From JBDKGH01 sp039798265 (GTDB taxonomy: Bacteria > Bacteroidota > Bacteroidia > Flavobacteriales_D > Sanyastnellaceae), in assembly GCA_039798265.1 (NCBI GenBank), contig JBDKGH010000013.1, positions 60,708-124,707 on the forward strand: a stretch of 64,000 nt of DNA, read 5' to 3'. A program made the translations under genes and the position numbers. The notes under the pieces are model-generated. The model was not told the origin of the DNA, searched no databases, and saw only the letters and a program-made list of their open reading frames with translations. This document shows, one piece after another, positions 9,501-17,800 of this stretch. Positions within the stretch are counted from its first letter, which is position 1. Each line of letters opens with the position of its first letter.

Positions 9501-10962
9501 GGATAAAGACAAAAAGAAAAAAGAAAAGATTAATCCGGTAGATGCAGGTTTACGTTTCTTGATGATGGTTAGAAACGTTAGCGGTACCTATTCTCGAAAT
9601 GAGGGTATACTCTTGCCGGGATATAATCGAAAAACCCGAATGGTTGGTTTCGATGAAAACTTCGAAGGTCCAGGTGTTGGTTTTATTCTTGGAGAGCAAA
9701 ATACGGACATTTGGGGAAATCCAAACGGCCGCAATTATGCTATGGACGCAGCTGATAATGGTTGGTTGATACAAGCACCCAACTTAAATAATCAGTACAG
9801 CGAAACCTATAATGAAACTTGGAATATTAAAGCGAACTTGGAACCGATCAAATATTTGAAGATTGAAATTTCTGCCAACCGTCAAGAAGGTAGCAATCTC
9901 CAAAGTTTCTTCCGATATAATATCGATTCGCTCGAGTATGTATTCCAATCGCCCATGCAAACGGGTAACGTTTCTGTTTCCTTGAATACATGGTCAACAG
10001 CATTTGTGAAAGATGACGAGAGCACGTATGATTCACCAGTGTTCGATGCGTTTCTTCAAAATCGACTGGAAGCTTCCGCTCTATTGAACCGTGAAACCTA
10101 TAATGTAGATAATCCAGAAGCCAATGGTTACTATGCCGGTTTCGGACCGAATTCACAGAACGTAGCTATTCCAGCTTTCATCGCCGCTTACACGGGTAAA
10201 AAAGTTTCTGAGGTTGAGTTGAATCCAATGAATACGAAAGCACAGCCTAACTGGAAAATCACCTATGATGGTTTGACAAAAATGCCTGCGGTGAAAAAGT
10301 ACTTCAAGCAATTCAACATCAATCACCAGTATCGATCAACGATGACGGCTAGTTATGTGACGAACTTGAACTACGCACAAAACAGCGATGGCAATCCTAC
10401 GGCGCTAGATGAATCTGACTTCCCCAACTTTATTCCTCAACAACAAATTCAAACGGTAACCATTACGGAGTCTTTGTCACCTTTGATTGGTTTTGACATG
10501 ACTATCAAAACGAAAAAGACTAACGATCCTCAAGTAAAGGTGGAATACAAACGCGATCGTACAGTTGCATTGGGCTTGAGTAACTATCAAATCACCGAAA
10601 CAAAGAGCAACAGTTTGGTATTGGGTATCGGTTATAAAATCACCGAAGTGCCTAATCCGATTGGCCGCAAGCGTGGTAGTAAATTGCCTATTCAGGTGTT
10701 GAAGAACACCAACATCAACTTGCGTGCTGACTTGACTATCCGCGATAACTCAACCTTGATTCGTCGTGTTGAAGAAGGGCAAAATCAGGTAACGGCCGGA
10801 CAGCGCTTGTTTAGCATTAAGACAAGTGCCGACATGGCGGTGAGCGATAAATTGACTGTGCGTTTGTTCTACGATCAACAGTTGAATAAGCCAAAGATTT
10901 CGACGTCCTTCCCAACATCAAACATCAGCACTGGTCTTGCTCTGCGCTTCACATTGAACTAA
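3568..10962 (+). CDS. sprA: Type IX secretion translocon / gliding motility protein SprA
   Basis: SprA is the giant outer-membrane beta-barrel through which T9SS substrates cross the outer membrane. The 2464-residue length and position after ruvA fit the family. An N-terminal hydrophobic stretch (ISFLIACIGIVWLG) acts as signal peptide. The rest is beta-rich with frequent aromatic and asparagine-rich strands and a final barrel strand ending LALRFTLN. The start is GTG at 3568; no better start is near. Two strongly charged inserts interrupt the beta-rich pattern: one with Pro, Ala, Lys and Asp at about residues 1658-1695, and one with many Lys and Asp at about 1950-1990. They probably form flexible loops. 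It converges on cdd with an 8-base gap and no visible terminator. Confidence 0.95.
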   Translation: MKTSKLSVAARISFLIACIGIVWLGSAHTGESIARAYRSSRNSAALVDSVIPDPIWPNEDDVNPNDEASGIQVPLPSNITYRVEYNPETGLYEVIQTVGDRIDFRPRTTMTLDEFLDFQLNSNVTEYWKEIKEEEDAAKREFAPIIKVGGEGFENIFGSNEIEIRPQGSAELTFGMNISKTDNPRIPENQRRISTFNFDQKIQLNVVGNIGTKMKLNVNYNTESTFEFENQMKLEYTGDEDQIVRKIELGNVSLPLKGSLIQGSSSLFGAKVETQWGRLKNTTVFSQQKGERKEVTVQGGAQTQAFEITGDNYEANRHYFLSSWFRAQYDQALASLPVVNSGVNITRIEVWVVNQQANTQDVRNFVSFSDLGENGQYMSTDYAYEGLVNPAGTLNPDNDNNTLYQTMVSSQEVLDFSNANAAINNLGLGLTQGVHYERVGNARKLNTSEYTYNSRLGFISLKQSLNNAEVLAVSYEYTLNGQTFQVGTLSQDGIAAPQALILKMLKSSITMVKLSDGTPAPLWDNMMKNVYSLGAFGVAPENFRLDVWYNNPATGVNMNFIPRGPFDGKLLLQVLNLDRIDQQQMPYPDGFFDFIQNAATTGGLIDAQTGRIYFPVVEPFGGHLEKKIRDEMGFTPEANQLVSQVVFQPLYDSTKTAAQIQFPQLNRFKIKGQYQSASGSEISLNALNIPQGSVNVTAGGIKLNEGTDYTVDYNLGRVRILNEGVMSSGQPITVSLESNSMFNMQFKTLMGSRFDYKFNDYFTAGGTILNLRERPLTQKVNIGDEPVNNTIIGLDFNYQKEAPFLTQLVDRIPLINTKEKSNLTFSAEAAKLFPGHSRAISKDGNAYVDDFEGSQSVIDLRSLNQWFLASTPKLQNALFPEASLENDLINGYNRARLSWYIIDPLFYRQNALTPPNVDEEMQSNHFMREVLESEVFPNRDLPTGTPNNIATLDLSYYPSERGPYNYETPDGESGFSWGLNPNGSLREPMERWAGIQRALTTTDFETSNVQFIQFWLMDPFNEDSDNSNGGDLYFNLGNVSEDVLYDSHMMYENGLPTSNNPLETQTSNWGVQPSQSNFNVVNAFDNTTGNYTQQDIGLDGMNSSTEQNFFASWLAQMQGYLDADAYAAYAADPSADDYRYFRSSQNDAEELNTVERYKLFNNNEGNANTDTPDGYPITATTIPNTEDINQDITLNSIESYYQYHVSLRPGDMGESNIGNNYITDSFIATKTTANGEERQVRWYQFKIPIREYEARFGNIPDFRSIRYIRMFMKGWEEPVTLRFARLELVRGEWRKYENDLAGDQEIEPNDDDETAFNIAAVNIEENGNREPVNYVVPPGIIREQDVASANLRSLNEQSLSLAVCNLQDGDARAAYRNISLDMRQYKRLRMFSHVEAAEIENELRDKDLTVFIRLGSDFDQNYYEYEVSMKTTPWNTSDDDDIWPADNNFDILLKDLQNLKTERPSTQSLSTPYAKMLANNIRITIKGNPNLANVTVLMLGVRNPDKDENPFTTNDDGKPECAVVWLNELRMSEFDEKSGWAAIASMNAQLADFATVAVAGNISTPGWGTLEQTVQERQQKTKMGLDANSTMQMGKFFPEKWGVQLPMYVGFSESVETPRYSPLQPDLELNDVSNISKPLKKKSQTYTKRRSINFTNVKIVPKDDAGSKAPDDKGGKEATPPTAPGQQPAAPKEDKERFYDIQNFSVTYAYNEIFYRDINTEYRFNKQYQGGFDYNFTNKPKEIKPFAKLPVVKDSKYLRWVKDFNFYPGLKNVGFHTDMNRTYETSRVRNNTLELTGVYSDMLITTQVQKNWNWKRQYNVKYDLTKNIKFDYTANNIGLIGEPRGVINKEDGEWYNHYKDTVWNNITRLGETTNFTQAMNATYKLPLDKFPLIDFVSSDVRYGATFSWTRAPFTQDSLGHTIQNSRQLQWNAQANFETLYNKVPRLKDINQGKKKDDKDKGKGKENPDNKDGFGKDLEDKDKKKKEKINPVDAGLRFLMMVRNVSGTYSRNEGILLPGYNRKTRMVGFDENFEGPGVGFILGEQNTDIWGNPNGRNYAMDAADNGWLIQAPNLNNQYSETYNETWNIKANLEPIKYLKIEISANRQEGSNLQSFFRYNIDSLEYVFQSPMQTGNVSVSLNTWSTAFVKDDESTYDSPVFDAFLQNRLEASALLNRETYNVDNPEANGYYAGFGPNSQNVAIPAFIAAYTGKKVSEVELNPMNTKAQPNWKITYDGLTKMPAVKKYFKQFNINHQYRSTMTASYVTNLNYAQNSDGNPTALDESDFPNFIPQQQIQTVTITESLSPLIGFDMTIKTKKTNDPQVKVEYKRDRTVALGLSNYQITETKSNSLVLGIGYKITEVPNPIGRKRGSKLPIQVLKNTNINLRADLTIRDNSTLIRRVEEGQNQVTAGQRLFSIKTSADMAVSDKLTVRLFYDQQLNKPKISTSFPTSNISTGLALRFTLN

Positions 10963-10970
10963 GCAAAGAG

Positions 10971-11459
10971 TTATTTCTTCAGCCCCTCTTCGTTGAAGTA
11001 CAAGGGAAGTAATTGAGTTAATCCAGTTAAACGAATAATCTTACCCTCTTCGCCTTTCATCAAAAGAGCGATAGGGTTTTTTTGCTTTAGCTGGTACTCA
11101 AGCATAACTTGTCGACAAGCGCCGCAAGGTGCAACAGGATGATCCATTAAAAAATTTGCAGAGGAAGCCGTTATGGCAATCGCGCTGATAGCCACATCGG
11201 GATATTGAGCTGACGCTGAAAAGAACGCAACACGTTCAGCACATAGACCACTCGGATAAGCGCCGTTTTCTTGATTGTTTCCTTCTACGATGACTCCGTT
11301 CTCTAAAATGAGTGCGGCGCCAACTTTAAAAAGACTATAAGGAGCATACGCCCGCTCTCTAGCACTGTTAGCTCTGCTTAATAACTCGCGCTCCACTGAT
11401 GAGAGTTGTTCGTCAGTAGTGTGTATTTCGAGGCGAGTTGAGATGATCAGTTCTTCCAT
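10971..11459 (-). CDS. cdd: Cytidine deaminase
   Basis: Hydrolytically deaminates cytidine and deoxycytidine to uridine and deoxyuridine in pyrimidine salvage. The 162-residue protein has the zinc-site signatures of the tetrameric class: CAERVAFF, giving a zinc cysteine and the catalytic glutamate, and PCGACRQ, giving two more cysteines. An N-terminal stretch of about 25 residues precedes the usual ARERAYAPYS start of the domain, as in other Bacteroidota. It is a single gene, convergent with sprA and divergent from the VTC gene. Confidence 0.95.
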   Translation of the reverse strand: MEELIISTRLEIHTTDEQLSSVERELLSRANSARERAYAPYSLFKVGAALILENGVIVEGNNQENGAYPSGLCAERVAFFSASAQYPDVAISAIAITASSANFLMDHPVAPCGACRQVMLEYQLKQKNPIALLMKGEEGKIIRLTGLTQLLPLYFNEEGLKK

Positions 11460-11514
11460 AGAGCTAGCTGAATAGTTTTTTTAAGGATATGTTTACACAA
11501 TACTATGCAAACGT

Positions 11515-11522
11515 TACATTTG
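11515..11522 (+). promoter_or_regulatory. -7 promoter element directly before the VTC gene
   Basis: TACATTTG matches TAnnTTTG exactly. Only 7 bases separate it from the GTG start at 11530, so transcription would begin at or next to the start codon. The -33 region has TTTA at 11492-11495 rather than TTTG, 19 bases upstream. Confidence 0.5.
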
Positions 11523-11529
11523 TTTACAA

Positions 11530-12288
11530 GTGAACCAAATTAAAGACATATTACTTCAAGGCGATCCTATTTCTTTAAAAGAAATGGATAAGGTGGCTTT
11601 AATGAATCGCACAGACACCAAATTTGTGCTCGCCGAAAAAACACTCATTGAAGTATTAGAACAAGTCATTCCTTATTACTCTGTTCTAGAAATCAATGGT
11701 GCTCGTATGAATAGGTACGAAACACTCTACTATGACACGCCCGATTTCAAATTCTATTTGCGCCATCAAAATGGGAAAAAAAATCGACTGAAAATCAGAA
11801 AACGGTCTTACGTGGACAGTCATTTGACCTTCTTAGAGGTAAAATTCAAATCCAATAAAGACCGAACGATCAAGGATAGAACCAAGCTTCAGGAACTATT
11901 GATGCCACTAGACCAAGCGCATTTAGATTTCATTGAGACTGAAACAGGTTTCCATGATGAGCTAGAGCCAAAATTGATGAATAGCTTTTCGCGCATCACC
12001 TTGGTAGGTAAGGTTCATAATGAACGCATTACCATCGATACTCAACTGCAATTTAATTTTGATGGTAGGGAAGCGTTGCTGCCAGGTGTAATTATAGTAG
12101 AAGCGAAACAAGAAAAGGCTAATCGCCACTCTTACTTCATTCAGGAATTAAAGCGCAGAGTAGTGCGCCCCGAAAGTATTAGCAAATACTGCATAGGCGC
12201 TGCACTATTATATCCCGAATTGAAACAAAACAACTTCAAAGAGAAACTCATTAAACTCCGTAAAATAGCTTATGCCATTCCTGCTTAA
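11530..12288 (+). CDS. VTC-domain (polyphosphate polymerase-like) protein
   Basis: The 252-residue protein has the fold signature of the VTC/CYTH tunnel enzymes. Early NRTDTKFV is followed by RYETLYYDTP, a basic strand with RLKIRKR, an acidic-basic strand FLEVKFK and a late IIVEAKQE. In yeast Vtc4 this fold makes polyphosphate from ATP. The bacterial members are mostly uncharacterised, so a polyphosphate or other triphosphate-linked role is inference. The GTG start is supported by the family-typical residues before NRTDTKFV; a later ATG would cut into them. The last 17 bases overlap the DUF4956 gene, a pairing seen in many bacteria, so the two products probably act together at the membrane. 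The transcript may be leaderless. Confidence 0.85.
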   Translation: MNQIKDILLQGDPISLKEMDKVALMNRTDTKFVLAEKTLIEVLEQVIPYYSVLEINGARMNRYETLYYDTPDFKFYLRHQNGKKNRLKIRKRSYVDSHLTFLEVKFKSNKDRTIKDRTKLQELLMPLDQAHLDFIETETGFHDELEPKLMNSFSRITLVGKVHNERITIDTQLQFNFDGREALLPGVIIVEAKQEKANRHSYFIQELKRRVVRPESISKYCIGAALLYPELKQNNFKEKLIKLRKIAYAIPA

Positions 12289-13030
12289 TTTATTAGAATT
12301 TTTCGATCTCCAAAATTGGTTGATTGCCATTCAAGATGCCACTCCGGTGATTGTGGAAGAAGCAACGGATAAGTTCAAACCGCTTGGTGGAGTAAAGCTT
12401 TTCAAGCTTGAAGATTTTTTGGAATTAGTGATCCGACTTTCGCTTCACATGTTCTTCATCTTCTTATTGGTGCGTGTTATCTATTATCCAATTGCGAAAC
12501 GAAAAGATTTTCTATTTACCTATTTCTTATTCAGTATCTCTATTTTCCTCATGTGTTTTTTGTTGGAAAGTGTAAAACTTGAAATGGGGTTTGCATTAGG
12601 TCTCTTTGCGGTTTTCGGCATCATTCGTTATCGCACAGATGCGATTCCTATTAAAGAAATGACCTACTTATTCATCATCATCGGAATGTCGGTGATGAAT
12701 GCGTTGATCAATAAGAAAATTACCTTAGTAGAATTGACCTTTGCTAACCTAGCCATTATCGGTCTCACTTATGGTTTAGAAAAGGTATGGTTGGTTCGTC
12801 ACGAGTCTCAAAAGATCATTATTTACGAACGCATAGACTTGATTCCAATCTCTCGCCGCACAGAAATGTTGTTAGATCTTGAAACACGCACCGGTATCAA
12901 AATCAATCGCATCGAAATTGGTAAGATTGATTTCTTGAAAGATACGGCGATGGTGAAAATTTATTTTTACGAAGATCAGCAACCCGGTCAAATGGACGAG
13001 TCCTTAACCGCGAGTAATTTTAATTCGTAA
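12272..13030 (+). CDS. DUF4956 integral membrane protein
   Basis: A 252-residue membrane protein of unknown function. Hydrophobic segments lie at about residues 50-70, 80-95, 100-115, 130-145 and 150-165, then a soluble C-terminal region of about 80 residues. The hallmark GFALGLFAVFGIIRYRTDAI lies between the third and fourth segments and matches what I know of DUF4956. It overlaps the preceding VTC gene by 17 bases in another frame, implying translational coupling. Homologues regularly sit beside VTC-domain genes, so it may anchor, or channel the product of, that enzyme; this is inference. It ends 7 bases from the convergent ispF. Confidence 0.85.
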   Translation: MPFLLNLLEFFDLQNWLIAIQDATPVIVEEATDKFKPLGGVKLFKLEDFLELVIRLSLHMFFIFLLVRVIYYPIAKRKDFLFTYFLFSISIFLMCFLLESVKLEMGFALGLFAVFGIIRYRTDAIPIKEMTYLFIIIGMSVMNALINKKITLVELTFANLAIIGLTYGLEKVWLVRHESQKIIIYERIDLIPISRRTEMLLDLETRTGIKINRIEIGKIDFLKDTAMVKIYFYEDQQPGQMDESLTASNFNS

Positions 13031-13037
13031 AGCTCAA

Positions 13038-13517
13038 TTAATCTTTTTGAAGAAGAACGACGGCGTAAGCATTTACGCCTTCTTCTCTTCCGACAAAGCC
13101 CATTTTTTCGGAAGTAGTGGCTTTTATAGAAACATCGTCTGTTTCAATTTTGCAGATCTCCGCGATAGCGCTGCGCATCGCTTCTACGTGCGGTTTTATT
13201 TTTGGCTTTTCAAGGCACAAGGTAGCGTCAATGTTACCAATGGTCCACCCTCGTTCGCTTGCAAGTGAAACGGTTTGACTCAATAAAATTTTAGAGTCAA
13301 TGTTTTTAAAATCGGCGGAAGTATCGGGAAAATAAAATCCAATATCTCTTAGGCCAGCCGCACCAAGAATAGCATCGCAAATAGCGTGTAACAACACATC
13401 GGCATCACTGTGCCCCAAAGGCCCAAAGGAAGAGGGTATTTGAACACCCCCCAGCCACATTTCACGCCCTTCTTTTAGTTGGTGCACGTCATAACCAAAG
13501 CCTACTCTTACTTTCAT
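13038..13517 (-). CDS. ispF: 2-C-methyl-D-erythritol 2,4-cyclodiphosphate synthase
   Basis: Catalyses the cyclisation step of the non-mevalonate (MEP) isoprenoid pathway, releasing CMP. Metal-binding GYDVHQL at residue 8, GHSDADVLLHAICDAILGA near 35-53 and IGFYFPD are all present in a normal 159-residue length. So this organism makes isoprenoids, including the undecaprenyl carrier used by MraY and MurG, by the MEP route. The gene starts only 2 bases after the porV stop codon and is probably carried on the porU-porV transcript. Confidence 0.97.
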   Translation of the reverse strand: MKVRVGFGYDVHQLKEGREMWLGGVQIPSSFGPLGHSDADVLLHAICDAILGAAGLRDIGFYFPDTSADFKNIDSKILLSQTVSLASERGWTIGNIDATLCLEKPKIKPHVEAMRSAIAEICKIETDDVSIKATTSEKMGFVGREEGVNAYAVVLLQKD

Positions 13518-13519
13518 GA

Positions 13520-14764
13520 TTATTCAGCAGGAGTAGTTTCTTCACCAGCGTTTCCGCCACCGCCTAATCCAAATTTCAAGGAGAAGCGAAGTGTATTGGC
13601 TAACGGGTTGTTCTGAGTAGTAGAAATGAGGTAAGAAATGTCGATCGTCATCACTTGGTATTTCAATGCAGCACCTATGGTGATGAACTGACGATTACCC
13701 TTGGTGAGGTGCTCGAAAAAATATCCGGTACGAAAGGCAAATTGCTGATCGTACCAATATTCTAAACCTGAGCTAATATTAATTTCACGAAGTTCTTCTC
13801 TGAATTTACTTCCGCTCACAATTGTTTTCGTGTTCGAGTCGTACTGTCCTGGAGCATCGTAAAAAGATTGTACAATTCCGGTTGCTGTGCCCACATTTGG
13901 ATCAAGACCAGAGATAATGGAGTCACCAGTCGAGTTGTAAAGTGGAGGAGTAGGCACCAACAGTTTGTTGAAGTCGGTAGTAAAGGTTAATTGATTGTAG
14001 CTATCCAATTCGGTAATCAAGGCAGCGCCTAATTTCAAGTTTGTTGGAATGAAGTCGCGGCGATCTGTATTGGTGTAACGCATTTTCGCTCCAACGTTTG
14101 AGATGTTTATACCCCAATTGAAAGTTGCGTCTTTATCTCCTAATTTGATATCGTCATTCGTGTAAAAGGCAGAGATATCTACTGCGAAGCTTCGACCTGG
14201 GCGGCTATCAGCACCGGCTACAGTGCCACCCCCAGTGAGGTTCGAATTGACAAATCGAGCAGCGATACCACCACTGAATCTTTCCGATAGACGCTGACCG
14301 AAGGCTACGTCCAAAGCAAATTCAGCTGGTTTAAAAGGACGAATAACAGAACCGTTTTCATCAGTGAAGGTGATTTCACCTAGGGTGAAATAACGCAATG
14401 AACCAGCAATACCTTGGGTTTTGCTGAGCTTTTTATAACCTGAAAGGTAGGCCAAGCTCATGTCATTTACCAAAGCACGAAGCCATGGAGAATAGGAAAG
14501 TGATGCTTCAACATCTTGCTTCAAAAAGCCGAGCTTAGCAGGGTTCCAATGTATCAAGTTAGCATCAGGTGAAATGGCTACACCCGCATCGCCCATTGCA
14601 CCCGAACGAGAATCAGGGGCAATCATCAAAAATGGAACGGCGGTGGTTATCGTGTTGAGCTGCACCTGAAGAGCGCGGTCTTGCTGGTTAACAATCTGCC
14701 CATTAGACACAGAGGCCAAGCTAATGAGACCGAGAAATGCAGGGATAACGTGTTTGAAGTTCAT
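13520..14764 (-). CDS. porV: Type IX secretion outer membrane shuttle protein PorV
   Basis: PorV (LptO) is a FadL-like outer-membrane barrel that takes substrates from the SprA translocon and presents them to PorU. The 414-residue protein begins MNFKHVIPAFLGLISLASVSNG, a signal peptide. It contains the family motif SRSGAMGDAGVAISPDAN followed by HWNPAK. I chose the ATG at 14764 rather than the in-frame TTG at 14788, because that TTG is the end of a perfect -7 element, TATATTTG. The gene sits 52 bases after porU and 2 bases before ispF. Confidence 0.95.
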   Translation of the reverse strand: MNFKHVIPAFLGLISLASVSNGQIVNQQDRALQVQLNTITTAVPFLMIAPDSRSGAMGDAGVAISPDANLIHWNPAKLGFLKQDVEASLSYSPWLRALVNDMSLAYLSGYKKLSKTQGIAGSLRYFTLGEITFTDENGSVIRPFKPAEFALDVAFGQRLSERFSGGIAARFVNSNLTGGGTVAGADSRPGRSFAVDISAFYTNDDIKLGDKDATFNWGINISNVGAKMRYTNTDRRDFIPTNLKLGAALITELDSYNQLTFTTDFNKLLVPTPPLYNSTGDSIISGLDPNVGTATGIVQSFYDAPGQYDSNTKTIVSGSKFREELREINISSGLEYWYDQQFAFRTGYFFEHLTKGNRQFITIGAALKYQVMTIDISYLISTTQNNPLANTLRFSLKFGLGGGGNAGEETTPAE

Positions 14765-14785
14765 TCTTTTACGTAAAGGGAGGGG

Positions 14786-14793
14786 CAAATATA
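14786..14793 (-). promoter_or_regulatory. -7 promoter element of porV
   Basis: On the minus strand TATATTTG followed by CCCCTCC lies 21 bases before the porV ATG, in the gap after porU. No clear TTG is seen at -33. It would let porV-ispF be transcribed independently of porU. Confidence 0.6.
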
Positions 14794-14816
14794 CGCAGGA
14801 GACAGCAGTAAAGTTT

Positions 14817-17800
14817 CTATTTCAGAATCACAAGCTTCTCAAACTGTTCGGCTTCACCGCCTAATTCATTTTGTACTTTTAATCGATAGATATAAACGCC
14901 TTTACCAATGCGGTCGCCATAGTCGTCTGTTCCGTCCCAGGCAATGGGAGCAGAACGGAAGCCATTTTGCTGCATCGGTTGGTTGATGGTCTTCACCAAT
15001 TTACCACCTACGGTGAAAATTTGAATTTGAACCTCAAGCATTTGGCCGGCTTGGTTGTGCTCAAAGAAAAACTCGGTAGAGGTAGTAAAGGGATTGGGAT
15101 AATTCAATACATGCTGTAAAGCAATGGATGCATTTTCCGCCACCGTGAACTCTATCGTCTTTTCAGATGAATTATTGTGCACGTCCCAGGCTTTTACCTT
15201 CAAGGTATGGTCGCCAGTAGAAATGTTGTTCAATTGATAACGTACTGATCCACGCTGGTAGGTATCTAAATCGGATTCGTAATATTCATTGAGAACGATC
15301 GGGTTTTGAGATTCGGCATCTATAATGGCCGTAATGTCATGACCAATGCCATTACCAGAGGTGTTGATACCATTCTCATCTCTCAAGTAGGCAAGTAAAA
15401 GTGGTTCTGTATTGGTTACTCCTCCGCTTACAAAAGTGGTATCATTCATAAACAATTCGATCTCCGGCCCCACAGTGTTTAGTTGGGCACCACTTAAACT
15501 TCCTCCTAATTTAAATGATTCGTTATAGCCGTGAGCATCTTGGCTTCCAGCTACGGCATAATAACTAACTCGGGCTGTATCCACGCTGTAATTGATGTCG
15601 TAAGGCACTACAAAGCGGTAGCTAAAATCACCGTTCGTTACGCTCGCTTTTCCTTTGAATAAAATGCGGTTGAAGGTGTTGTAGGTCTGCACGTTGTTAG
15701 CGCCATCATTATCGAGAGTGTTCACTACACTGGCTTTATCATAAACAGTAGGATAAACAAAACCATTAAAATCGGTGAGTTTCACGCCATTTTCATCGCC
15801 TACATAACCCGTAAACTCTACTTCTTGAAGTGACTTTAAGGTGTCAGTAAAAGTGGTGATATCAATACCATTGATGGCCGTATTATATATGCGGTGTTTG
15901 GGATAAACCATTCGAATAGCTGGATCACCCAAAAGGCTAAAATTGGGCTTACTGTTATTTGTAGGGCTCACATTGTTTTTGGTGAGCATATTTAATTTCC
16001 CCAAGCTAAGGTTAGAGATGGTTCCATTTTCGAAAGAATAGGTGAAAAAGGCCTCGTCCATTTCTTCATTGGAGCCCGAGAATACAATTCGGGTAGTGGT
16101 AAGCATTACGATGGCACCTCCAGAGGGGTTGAGCAATAAAGCTTCACCGGCAGAGAAATAGCCAGGATCATCATATCGGGCTAATTCGCAAGTAGCAGTT
16201 AAGAAAACAGGAAGACGATTGTAATTGGAAAAATTCTGAATGGTTGGAATGTCCAAAATTCGCTCGTGCGCCCATCCGCGCTCTCCTCCGTGACCGATGT
16301 AGGTAACTAATAGGGAACCGTTTTCAATTCTACGGCGAATGGCATCCTCTCCATCGGGATAACGCTCACCACCAGGAGTGGTCACCTGTTGGAAGGCGTC
16401 CATGTAAATTTTTTGAATATCGTATTCCGGATAATTGGTGCGGAGGTATCGAGCGAAACGATCGCTTTGATTTAAGTGCTCGTCTTCCGTAGGCCCGAAA
16501 CTTCCATCTTGGTCGTCAGCAACGAAAGTCAATATGTTGCGCCAAGTGCCATAAGGACTTAAGGATGCATCGCCTTCGCTGTAAGCGCCACCATCGGTAG
16601 AAGGATTTTCAGAAACGTACTTGCGCACTTTTTTGAAGTAGGTTTCAGCTTGACTGGCATTCGATGCGGGTATTCTGCCTACGCCGCAGTCAAGTAGGTT
16701 TTCGTTTTGCTCATCATCATCGTCTGATAGAAAAACGAAGTAATCATCGCTGACATAAGAGCCTAAAACAGAAAGCGATTCGTCACTTTCAAAAAGGATG
16801 AGGTTGTAATCCGAAAAATCTTCTATTCCTTTATTGCGGTTATAAGCGCCATCACCGAATAACAGTAGGTTTTGAGGCATTAAGTTTTCATCACCACCTG
16901 CGCGATCGTATAGCATTTTCATGAGCATGCGAATGGCCGTAACATCGGGGTTTCCACTCGAAAACTCATTGAACACATCCATCACATTGGTAAGCACTAC
17001 TGTTTGGCCAAGAGAGGTGTGCAAGTCTGCAAAACTTTGCGCTATGCCCATATGCTTCGGTGCAGCAACAATAACAAGATCAATATCACTTAAGGCGTGG
17101 AGGTTTTGATTGGCCACACTTCCTTTTGGTGTTGGAGAAAAATAACCACTTCCTCCAAAAGCAATAAATTCATGAGCTTCAGCAATGGTCATTTTCCACT
17201 CGGCCACACCACCTGTTGTAGTAAAGGTGATTTTTTTCGGAGCAAGCGGATTGGTAATGTCCCAAATATTCTGAACGGTGGAAGCATTGCTCAATTGAAA
17301 TAACACCGTTTCACTTGTTCCATTGGAAAGTGTGTCACGGAATATCATTTGGTTGCCATTCATACTCAAGGTGCGTGTGGCATTTACCGTGATATAGTCT
17401 AACCAACCCTTAGCATCTGCATTCGATTTAACGTAAGTCAGCGTAACGGGTATAGTGCTTGAGGCAGGAGTAAAATTGCGAACCACCAGTTGATCGGAGG
17501 CAACGTCAGAAGTCACGTTATCGCTCACCGCACTTAAGGTGGTGGTGCCTGTTACTCCCGGGGCGGAAAAGTTGAAATTACTGGCCGTCCCCAATGAACG
17601 GGACGCTACATTAATGTCAACACTGGCATTTACTGAACTTACGTTGGGGAAATTGAAATTGTACGTGGCGTTGAGGTTGCTGTCAAAAAGGTCCCCGTAC
17701 ATCTCACGCCCTGATTTTGCCAAATTGTAAAGATCATTTTCGATGTATTGGTAATCAGGGAATGAAGTGGCAGTTCGGTTTTCAACCTCAGTTACTTCGG

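Noticed and set aside
3772..10156. Many antisense open frames within sprA, some over 150 codons
   Set aside because: They mirror the codon pattern of sprA, have no promoters or start signals, and their translations have no domain-like features.
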